Source: Owenia fusiformis (Eukaryota; Annelida; Polychaeta; Sabellida; Oweniidae). Taken from it: a DNA stretch of 64,000 nucleotides. Shown piece after piece: positions 12,301 to 24,300 of the stretch. The stretch lies in contig CAIIXF020000008.1 of assembly GCA_903813345.2 (NCBI GenBank), forward strand, positions 18,644,822-18,708,821, given 5' to 3'. Position 1 is the stretch's first letter. Every line of letters begins with the position of its first letter. The position numbers and the translations under genes are program-made. Under the pieces are notes generated by a model, which saw nothing but the letters and a program-made list of their open reading frames with translations, was not told the origin of the DNA and searched no databases.

Positions 12301-15300
12301 AAAACAATATAGATAACAGTATATATCTTTTTTTCAGATTATATTGTTACCATTCAAAAGATGAAATATTCCTTGATTAAAAGATAGATTAATGATATAC
12401 AGTACAGGCATACTTAATACATTACAACATATATACTTCATAAACATGTTGTGTTTATGTCGTTTTTGTTCCAATGAGGTTCGGAAAGATGTTTCATTTC
12501 ACTCTGGAAACAGGATACCAAGAACAAAACAAGTGTTTGATGTGTTTTCTAAAACAATATAGATAACAGTATATATCTTTTTTTCAGATTATATTGTTAC
12601 CATTCAAAAGATGAAATATTCCTTGATTAAAAGATAGATTAATGATATACAGTACAGGCATACTTAATACATTACAACATATATACTTCATAACAATAGG
12701 CTTTCTAAGCATAAATATCACTCACATACACCAGATATTTGCACAGCAAAGACCACCTATTTACAGTATACATTTAGAAAAACCACACCCTTGGCCTTGA
12801 GAAGTTTCTGACATACCAGTATGAATGTTAACATAGAGGTTGAACATTTCTCAAAGATTGGGAAATTCGATGAAAGTAGAATTTTGGGTTTGTCAATAAA
12901 ATGGGGACTGGGAACCTCTGCTTGGATCCAAAAAACTGTTCAAAAAGTTTTTACCTGGATCGGGAGAGGAGTCAAATGATATTACTAGCTTAATTTTTTT
13001 AATTGTAATTTAAAAACACACTTTAAATACACAATTGACAAGCTATTGTTCTTTTGGAAACTGAGAAAACAACATAACATAGAACATTGGACTATAATAC
13101 ATGTAATCTATGCACAAGTGCCAAAGGGAAAGGACCAAAAGTTGTAATGGAACTTAGCAAGAAAAAGCAAACTCTAGGTGTATTCAGTCCACCCGCTATG
13201 GCTCAGTGGCAGAGAGAGTCAAGGTTACCAATATCGCTTGGCCCCGGGTTCGATTCCCGGTTCAGACAAGTTTGTTTGTGCGTTATGTAATTCTGGGTGT
13301 TTGTCTGAGTGGTTCACGACTGGTATAAAAGGCTGTGGTGTGTACCTGTATGTCTGTGTACCTGTGCACATAAAAGAAAACAGGGCTCCTCCAAGGAGGG
13401 GTTTCTGGCTCTATCTTCGAGTGTAAAATACGTAAAATACGGAATATACCAATGAGGTATTGCTCGCCAAATATGGCGGTAACCAAGATATAATAATAAT
13501 AATAACCAGTCAAGAAAAACAAACCCCATATATCCCAAAACCATGATCTAACATGAAAAGAACAATGTATAATACCCCCTTTTCCCCACCATTCAAGAAC
13601 CGATATCACAATCCAAGACCAGAACACCAAGGGACATTTCATTAATACTGAAGTCATTACAATACATGTTGAAGAAAAAATAAGAAATTGATAGCCAGTT
13701 CTCATAACATCAAAAATAGTTGTAGATACAAGTACTCATACAAGAAAGAGCATTCAGTCTCAAATGATGTGGGATAGATAAAATCCAGTCTCCAAGTCCA
13801 AAGGCGTTTCAAAGGGTCAACATCCATTCACAAAAGCCGTCACCATAATCCATAAAACACAATAATTCACAATGGTCATCAGGAGAAAATTATAGCTGGT
13901 TTCGATCCCTATTTCTCAACCATTAATGCCATAGCCGGGATCCACCTCAAAAGGTGCCAAGTGAAAAAAGTTGTGAGTTCAGCGCCAATGTCTTAAACAA
14001 TTCCTACATCCTTCAGCAATGTCAGCATCTCAAGTGGTAAAACTTGAAATTAATAGTACAATAATGTCATTTCTAAGGGCAATATAGTGAAATATTGGTC
14101 CAAAATTTCACTATATTGCTCGCAGAAATGACGTTATTAGTATTATTACCAACGTTAACGACCAGGGCTGAAATAGCAAGAAAATCTTACGCACTGAACG
14201 ATATCTAATTTCTCGGGGAAAAATTGCCGGTCCAGAATATATTCTAGACCGGTCCATATGGACCACCACTATGACGTCACACATTTCTCAGGTCGATATA
14301 GTAAAATGAACGCCTTCTAAACTAGCACTAAAACCCCTAGAACTGGCCCAGCAAGGTGGTAATAATGATTTGTATTTTCCAGCAAAGCCCAGAAAGTATT
14401 TCTTAAGCTTTATACAAGTATAACCTTGACCTAACAGTTTGATCACTAAAGTATTGTGTCTTGACTTAAAATCTAAATATTTAGAGCATGCCCTGCCATA
14501 TCTAATAAGCTGGGATACATAGATCCCATATGCTGGGTTTAATGGAATATTACTGTCTAAATGGGGAAAATTCACAATATCAACGTTGAAATCATCTTGT
14601 TTATCATACAACTTACAATATATACTGTTGTCTTGTTCAATGTTAATGAATCTTCAAAATAGAAAAGCCATCCATCCATTTGTTTGCCCATCCATCCCTC
14701 CATCCGTTCATTTGTCCAGACAATAACTCAAATACCAGTTAATATATTTTTGCCTTATGGGCATAGAACCTCTGCTCAAGAAGAAATTATGGTATGGCTG
14801 CTGAATTTCAAAGATTGCCTTTTTTCATAAAAACTGTAATTCATGATGTCTCAAGTACCATTTATTGAATTTGCTCCAAACTTTATAGGCTAATGTCTAA
14901 TAGGCAAAGGACCTCTGCTCAAGAAGGCATTTGCAATATGGAAAGTCATTTCAAAATGGCTGCCATTTTTCATAAAAGAAGAAAATTGTGATAACTCAAA
15001 TACCAGTTGGCGGATTTGTCCACATCATGTGAGTAGATCTAGTAGATGTAGGGGATTTAATAAAATATATTTTGTTCGTTAGGTTTTGCCACTCCACAGA
15101 GTTGCTGTTGTCTAGTATTGTGTATTGTATTTTGTTTACCACCAATGAAGGTGAGCAATACCTCGTGGGTATATCCCGTATATATACGGTCGTAATTTAC
15201 GTAATTAACCTGGAAGATAGACCCAGAAACCCCTCCTTGAAGGAGCCCTGTGTTCTTTTATGTGCACTTATACATAGACATACAAGTACACACCATAGCC

Positions 15301-18300
15301 TTTTGTACGAGTTGCAGACCACTCAGTCAAACACCCTGAAGTACTTCACGCAAACAAGCAAATTTAGTCTTGCCTGAACCGGGGATCGAATCCGGGACCT
15401 ATTGCGTAAGAGGTACCTGCGCTACCGCTGAGCTACACAGGTGGTCATCTTGAATATCATTCATTCTCGAGTGAAATTAGTCTTCTCACAACTGAGAAAT
15501 TAATTGTACATGTAAGTTAAGCAGCTTAATAATTAAGCCCATATGTATATCAGCAATGGGTCTATGATATAATGTCATCTCAACTTAAACTTGCAAATTA
15601 TTAATCTAGATGTAAATCGAACATTTTGTGTTACACTTTTTAAAAAGGTTGTAGTTTACTGGTTTTTCTACACTTTTTAGATTTCCATGTAAGATTTGGC
15701 ATGCATAGTACCCAGTCACCAGTACTCAGTTTTTTCAACAAACCCACACAATTTTGCTTTTGCTTAGGTCCAATGTCAATGGCTGTGGAAGAGAAAAGTT
15801 AATTGTAAGCGGTACTAAAGGGGTCAAATGAAAATTTCATTATTGTGACATTTTTAGTTTCAAGTAATGATTTTTACATTTTGCATTATAGGGGGAGGGG
15901 TTAAACCATAAGGAAAGAAACTTCATAAACTGTCAACTGTCCTTTAATGGACTGTTGCAAGAAACTGAAAATTGATATTTCATTTGAATTTGATCCTCTC
16001 CTTGATTAATGATGAAAATATAATCCGTTTGGATTCCTAATTAATGATAACAAATAATTACACCAACGTCACCAAGGAGTAAATTAACCAATCAATAGCT
16101 CTTGGATGACGTCTACTGTTGTCTTAAGAAAAATTCTTTCACACCTGGAGGTCTCCTGTACTTTGGGGCAACTTACTCAATGCCTTAGTAACATTTCTGG
16201 TTTTCTTCTCTTCTCCTGGATGACTTCAAACAACTCTAGGATGATCATAATTAGTTGTCATTGCATAAATCTCCTGTCTCTGATTCTCCTGAAGCTATTA
16301 AAACAAATACTGCTCCCAATGCGTCATTTTAGTTTCTCCAGGTAATGTGGGTCCACGTTTCTGAGCTTAATAATTGCCATCGTCCATTAGTCATGACTTA
16401 GGATCAAGAACATATGCCATTTTCTTGTTTGAATTTTACAGGGTGTCCAAAATATTGTATCGAGACAAATGTGGAATAACTATGTGAGTGATTAAAGAAT
16501 ATTTTTAAACTTTGGTCATCTGACAAAAGTGGTTTGAGAGAAAATATTGTTTTAGTACCATCACTCATTTTTGGAATGACATCCTTTAGGCATCTTACCA
16601 TCTAGTTGAAAGCTCATGATCTTACTCACCTCCTCTTACAAAGTCAAAGTTGTCACTAAAGCGTAGATCATAGGACAACGCACGCTCATTCCCTGGAGAA
16701 AAAGGTTGTGAATACTGCTGAGCCCCACCCCGATTATCTCTGTCACATACACAAGATAATAAGGGGAACAATACTTCGAGTTCATTGGACGTCCCAGTTG
16801 GATTCCGTACAATTTGTAGATTCTCAAAGCCCCAGTTAAAGGTGACCATGTTCCACTCTAGCCCAAATATGAGATCGGGGTCCCAGGACTCCTGGCGCCA
16901 AATTACAGCACCTTTTTGGATAATGGCATGTTTAGCGTGAAAGTCAAACTATAGATATTTGTATATATTGAAAAATATATTGGCTTCACGTCTAATTAAT
17001 GAATTGTAATTATACACATCCTCCTAAGCAGGTATCCAGAATCCGTACCTCCTTCTGCCCCTTGCTATAACCAATTTGGAAGCGCCCGATTGAACTGAAT
17101 CACGTGATCTAATTATGCGCAATGACTTATACATGATTTCTGTCGCAATCCCAATCAGATTGCGAGTTCTTAATCGGGGAAATTTTAACTGCTTATCGCA
17201 GGGGGTAAAAAGAAAGAATATATTCTGGATTTTGAAGCCCTGTGATCGGAGGATGAATTATACATTAAGTAAAAAGTTTTGAAACTAAAATGACATCATT
17301 TATATAATGGCCGCTGGTTGACAGATATTATAATAAATTTGAACTTATGATATACCAAATTAAAGATATGTAAATTTGCTATCCACTGGTATATAATATG
17401 ACATGTTTTCATCAAGAAAATCAATATTCGTTTTTGAAATACGAGTGTCCCAACTTTTTTGGACCACCACTCTATATGTTTAAAAAAGGGAAGATTTAGC
17501 TAGTTAGTGTAGAAATATGCTTGTCAAAATGACGAGTTGTGCCAGTTGCAATGTCCTTTGCTATGCAAAAAAAATTGACCAATAGGTGTCAAATATAAGT
17601 TGGCAATGACCATGTAAAAAAATATTGACCCATAGGTGTCAAATATTATTTGGCAATGACCAGTCATACCATTTGATGCTCTTAAAATAGCCACAATAAC
17701 CAACAGCTGCCACATGTCTTTTGTTGTTGCCTGCAATAAAAAAAAACAATGTATGTTTCAATATAAGAGTAAAAATAAATAAATTGTGGGAAATTTGACA
17801 CATGCTTGTGCTGTTAACATCTTGATAACAATTAAGAGGGAGAATTACCCAGAATTGAATAAAGAATGTATTTTCATGTAAAGATGAATCTCTTCAAACA
17901 CATGAATACTAATACAGGTTCATCTTTTAGTTTAGGCTATTTCCCCCTCTTTATGCACAACTAATTTTTTGTTCTGCATATTTTCTGTATACATAATTAC
18001 ACTTAAAAATACCCATGATTTTAAAGTACTGTCTCTTTCAGCATCTTGCATTTACGTGCCATGTATGATTAACTATAAATACTATGTACTATATGTGGAT
18101 ATTGTTTTGTGGGTGGGTCGAAATAATTTAACTAAAAAGTGAGACCAATGTTTTTTCAATTGATTTTTAATTCAAAAAAATTGGATTTCCAAAAAGTCGG
18201 TTATGGTAATAAGGGTGTCGTGTGTAGGTGTTTTCGCAAAATTAAATGGATACCCTGTAGAAATTGGTGCAAAAGCTGAAAGTCTGGCAACCTCATACCT

Positions 18301-21300
18301 GAGCATGCGATTAAATGGATACATAATATGATATGCATGTATATGATTTGCATATAATACATCAATCTTTGTTTAGGTGAAAAGTTGACGATTCGTCTGA
18401 AGATGAATGCAAAAAACAATCCTTACGTGAAGTCCCGCAACACTGTAGCAGAGATTACAGGCAGTGTTTACCCTGAACAGGTACATAGAAAATGATATAT
18501 GATAGATAGAATATGACAAGTTTCACAGTCCGTCTGTCTGAACCAACCCCCTCCCAAAAATAGGTTTTTGTGTTCAGTACATGTTTGATTTAAACATGTA
18601 ATCTTCATGTATTCTGGATTTCTTAGTCTTTTATGTCACCACCAAAAAGTGGTGACATATTGTTATGGTCTCCATTTTTTTGTGACTGCGGTTGACGATC
18701 TGTAGTTGTCGATTGGCGGTTGGCATCTGTAACAAATGATGGTGACATTTTGCATGTTAATGCCTTGTTTTATTTAGTAGTATTTCACAATTTATGTTCA
18801 TTAATGTTCATCAGTAGATTTTGATTTTTAATATGTAAAATTTCATTTTAACCGCTCAACTACTTACTGTTATCCAAAATGGTATCCACCTTCCCCCATT
18901 AGACTTTGATAAAAACTTCCTTTCTCGTAGATATCACAAATTGAAAAAGTTGGCAAGCAAATTCATTACCTTTAATAATATAATGTTCTGTGAAACACAC
19001 TCATCCCAGATATTTTGTCTTTTCACTGTAATTACTTGTTAAGCAATTTATGCATAATTTAATCTTTTTTGGGGTTGTCAAGTTGGCCGAGAGGGCTTGA
19101 GCGTTGGCACGTTCAGGCTAGGCGATTGGGCGCCATAACCACGAGGTTGCGAGTTCGAGACGTGTGTGCTCCTTGTGTTTATTCATTTATTTAGAAATTG
19201 AACCATTTTAATACTTATTTGACCTGATTCATTTATAACACATATTTATATTTAGGTTGTAATTGTGAGTGGTCATCTGGACAGTTGGGATGTTGGACAG
19301 GGTGCAATGGATGATGGTGGCGGGGCATTCATTTCGTGGCAGGTATGTCTAGTTCGCAATCTGAAAGGAAAGCTGTACCAAAATATTTTTAGGCTGCTTT
19401 ACTTTTTATGTCACCACCAGAAGTGGTGACATATTGTTATAGTCTCCAACTTTGAAGATGGCATTCGGCAGTTTGTGGTTGATATTTGTAACAAATGACA
19501 GGTGGTGACCTTTTGTATGTCAATGAAAAACCCTATAGGCCTAGTGGGACTGTATTAAAAATCTCACATTCATGTCTTCAATTATATTTGCAAAAGACAA
19601 CAGACATACAAGGCATTAACATGCAAAATGTCACCACCTGCCATTTGTTACAGACACAAACCTCCAAACACCACCTACTGGATGCCCAACACCATCCACA
19701 AAAAAAGTTAGGGACTGTAACAATATGTCACAACCAGAAGTGGTGACATATTGTTATAGTCTCCAACTTTTTGTGGATTGTGTGCGGTTGTTGGTGTTCA
19801 GTGCTCAGTGTCTGTAACAGCGTTCAGCGATCGATGTCTCTCACAAAATGTATATGAAAATTTAATGTTGTCTTATGACAATAAGTGAAAGAAGTAGACC
19901 ATCCATGGTATAGATGCCCTAAAAATATAGATATAGTATTTGTTGAGGAGAAAACTGATGAACATATAACAATGATCATAACAGCATTGCTAGTAGTTTG
20001 ACAATGGAGTGGACTAAATAGCAGGAAGTGGCATCAAGGTAGAAAAAGTAAAGGATTTACTTTTCAAGAAGCCAATAGACAAGAATGTGAAAAACATATT
20101 TATTCAAGCTGGGACAGCCAATATGGTGTGTTTAAAAAATCAAAATAACAATATGACAAACAAAAACAGATTTTTAACTTGAATGTCGGAGGATTAAATG
20201 ATGTAACCGAAAGATTTAAATTAATCACACAAAAACAGACTTTATGTTTTTTCAAGAAAATTTTGCACAGACAATAGTAAGAATTATAGAAAAAATATAT
20301 TTTTAGATTTTAAAACGTTGTAGGGGAATAGCAGTATTAAACGAATATGGATATAAGCAAAGACACGCAAGAAAGACTAATTTGATGATAAACTGCATGT
20401 TTATTACAAATCAGAGAAATGTGTTAATTATAATTAACGCAAAAAGGGAATTGATGCACAAAAGCCACATTTTATGGTTCTTGAAGAAACATTTTCTATT
20501 GAAAAATGAAAATGATATAGACAATACTTCTAATATATTTATGGTCTTACAAACTCTATAGCAAGAGGTGTAACATTGTAACAATACTCATTGCAGGTCA
20601 GTAAAATGCAATGATATTGAATATACAGGTAAGGGAAAAATATATGTAGAAAACAAGGGGAAAAAGATTGAAATAAATGACACAATATTATGTCTGGTAT
20701 AGGTATATGTTCCTAATGAAATAAAAACAAGAAATTGGTTTTTAGAAAAATTGAATACATGGATTCCAGAAAAATGTTAGGTGCAGTGAAGCCCCCTCCC
20801 CCTCCGTCAATAAAGCAGTAAATTAAGCGTTGAAAATGGAAATGTCACCATCTTTGAAATGCCCCCTTAACCAGGCTCATATTTCTGTTATAGGTTCTGT
20901 CAGTGATCAAGCAGTTGAACCTCCGTCCAAAAAGAACTGTTCGTCTTGTTATGTGGACCGGTGAGGAGGAAGGGGGGTTTGGAGGCCAAGCTTACTTCAA
21001 TGCACACAAAGTAAGTTATAGGGGAAAGAGAATACTAAATGCTGTATTCCAACAAATGTATTGTATTCAAATAAAAGACAATCTGGGTATTCAATGTTTT
21101 TGGTGATGTTCTATGTACATTCCATTTACCTGGGTTTGGATATGAATATTATTACATGTACACAAATATTTTGTCCTATTGAATTTTTGAAGGTGACACT
21201 TCCAAAAAGTAGAACAAAATTTCAATGTTTTTCATTCTCTATGTCATATAATATATGAATGGGGCGCATTCTGGAGGAGGAATATTAATATTCACTCTTC

Positions 21301-24300
21301 AAAATGAGGCTCATTTATCTGCCAATGAACAGTAAGCAGAAGAGAGATATGTTACTGGAAGTTCTATGTCATGTGACACGTGTTCAACCAATCACAGAAT
21401 GAGAAGATGACTGTGAGATTTTATGGTCAATGTCATCCTCTTATTGCTTTCAACTGGGGAATATAAGCTAAAGCATGAAACTTTTATTATCCCACCGAAC
21501 GAAGTTCAGTACAGTAGGGATATTTTGAAGCCCTCCGTCCATCCGTCTGTCCGGAAGATAACTCGAATACTAGTGGCCAGATTTTCTTCATATTTGGTTG
21601 AAAGATGTATATTGGTGAATAGTTTTACACAAAAAAATTCAAGATGGCCACCGGTTTAAAAATGGCGGGAATTTTTTGCAAAAGTCTTAAGTTTTTCATT
21701 TTAAACAAAAATAATATTATTATTTGAAATTTTGGTAGTATATTCACAAGATCTATTTATTTCACATATACTCTGTTTTTTCACCCTGACCCCCAGGTGC
21801 CGTGAATGGGGGTTTGAAAAACAGGAATTGCATTAATTTTGAGATGTTTTTGAAGTATAGTTTTATTATACTCAAATGAAAGGCAATTTAGAGTAGATTG
21901 CAAATTCAATATTGTATTTGCACAAATAGGAAAGTTTGGTTGATTAAAAAAAAATCTTGTGAATGAAATAAAAGGTTAATTGGGTTTTTGTTTTAATTTT
22001 TGGATACTTTTTGTTAATTCAACCAAATTTTCCTTTGTATAACTATAATATTGAGAGGTCTAAAAAATGTTGTATATGCAATTTTGTTCCAGCAAGGTTT
22101 GGAAAGATATTTTATTTCATTCTCAAGAATTGGTAGAAAGGAACAAAAAACAATTGCACTAAAAATTGAAAAATGTTTAAAAAAACAGTTATAAAAAATA
22201 TATTTAAATAGTTTTATTAAATTGTTGTCAATCATTGACCATTACAGAAAGGACCATGTTTTTACAGAATGTTTTCAATAATTGGTTTAAGAGGAAAGCA
22301 ATGTTGAATTCAGTTTGCCATATCGATACCAATCCTTTAAGCGCCTGTGCATTAAAGGCAGAATTAGAGGAGGGGTGACAAAATTGTAAGCAGTTTCTAA
22401 ACTGTATTCTTACCATAGAATAAGTTGAAGAATTATCAATTGACGCACAAAACAACTTTCATATTATAATTAACACATTTTTATTTCATTTTCAAATTTA
22501 TTTAGTACGCCTCTGCATATTTGGCATAATAGGAACTCCGCCTGCGCCAATTAATGATTTCAGACAGTAATTTCTGTCAAACACATCCTGTTTTTAATTA
22601 TTAATTAATTTGTCTGAGACTTACAATTGAAATTACAGTGTTATGTGATTCTAACGAATGCATAGGTAAAGTTTTCCCCTCAGTCTAATTTGGATTTAGT
22701 CTCTAGCTCTACTCACGATGCCCATAGTTAATTAGCTAATTATATTTTGATTCAATATCAGATTTCTTTTGGTAAATAGACATGTAAAAGTACATCTGAA
22801 AATATGGTTTCAAAAATTATTTATCAACTTTGAAAATAAATTTTTTTTGAAAATGTGACTTCTCGTTCGGGGAGATTCCCCATAGACCCCACGTTATAAA
22901 ATCACAAAAAGTGAAATATCTTTTCTTGTATTGGACAGATCATATTTTCTTTACTGGACATATTTTAATTTGCATAACATAACATATATACATAAGGGTG
23001 ATATGAAAATTGAATCACTAAAACTGATGAATATTCATGTTAAAGGGTCCACTTTCTGCTATACCTGCCATGCTGTCTGACCCGAATGAGCCACCTTGTG
23101 GTGAAACTGGCAACTACCTACTCACATCTGAGTTATAAGAAGTGATTTTCATGATTAAATATTCAAAATTTAGTTTTTGTTATACATATTTGAAATCTCC
23201 ATATAAAATTACATTACAAAAGTTTTAGAAATTTTTGTCAATTTTAAGATTTTGATTCTCTTGGAAAATTAATGTGATTCTTAGGTCAGGTAGATACCCT
23301 TAATAGAGCCCATGTTATGAAATCATGAAAAGTGAAATATAATTTCTTGTATCAGGCAGATAATATTTATTGGACAGATAGAATAATGATCAAACTGAAA
23401 ATGTTCGTATAAAAATAGATCCACTAAGTCTATTGAAAATTCAACTTTAGATGAACTTTTGCCTTTTTCTGCCATGATGTGCCTTGTAACCTAACCTGAA
23501 TTAGTGGCACCTTGGTAATTAGTCCGAGGCTTATGATTACATTTAGAATCTCATTAGTGAAATTACATTGTAATGGGATTCTAATGAATGTAAACGTATA
23601 AGTTTCATGTTAGTTTAATACATGTTTGTTCTAAACTACAACGCCCATATATTATTTAATGAGCTAATTATATTTTGATTACATATACTTGTTTTCGTTT
23701 AACATATAGCCACATCTTGTTCTCCTTTCATTCGTCTTATAATTAATATTTCAGTTAGGGCTAAATAAACATCAATTTAGAACAAGTTATTTGAAAACAT
23801 ATTTGTGTTTATGTAACATTATCTACATTTACTTAAAAATGATTTAAGTGATTTTCTATAAAACATTTATTTTATGAAGTGCTCATATTAGACAGGTTAA
23901 TCTTAATGATGCTTCACTGTTCAAATTGAGAGTTCTACACACTTCAAGGTTTTTTAACATGAAAATCAATGGGGGAAAAGACAGAACCTTTGGGATATTG
24001 CTGGGATATACATGTAACAGGTCAATCTAAAAGACAAAAGTTCATTTCCACACTTACATTTACATTTAGAGGTAATTGGTATAGTTTATCCATTCTTGAC
24101 GGATATAATCGTAGACAATTTTAACCACGATGATTTTGTGTGAGTTTGAAGGAGGGTGGTAGGCTAAAATACAAAATGGTGTGCATTAAATCAATCACAA
24201 TTCATTGAGGCAAGTGCTTAAATTCTTTTAAGACAGAGCAAAATATTATGTAAAATATCATCAATATGTAGTCTTGCTTAAAATACCCTGTACTCCCCCC

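Noticed and set aside
13283-13705. Minus open frames of 76 and 140 codons
   Set aside because: They run through the SINE body; the text is repeat-derived and no domain is seen.
16404-16601. 65-codon minus open frame just after PL14 exon 2 as an extra exon
   Set aside because: The text aligns with the dispersed repeat at 2.0/6.3 kb, and PL14 is complete without it.
19083-19175. Functional tRNA-Leu gene
   Set aside because: The D arm and anticodon region look right but the acceptor stem and T arm do not pair, so only a pseudogene is called.
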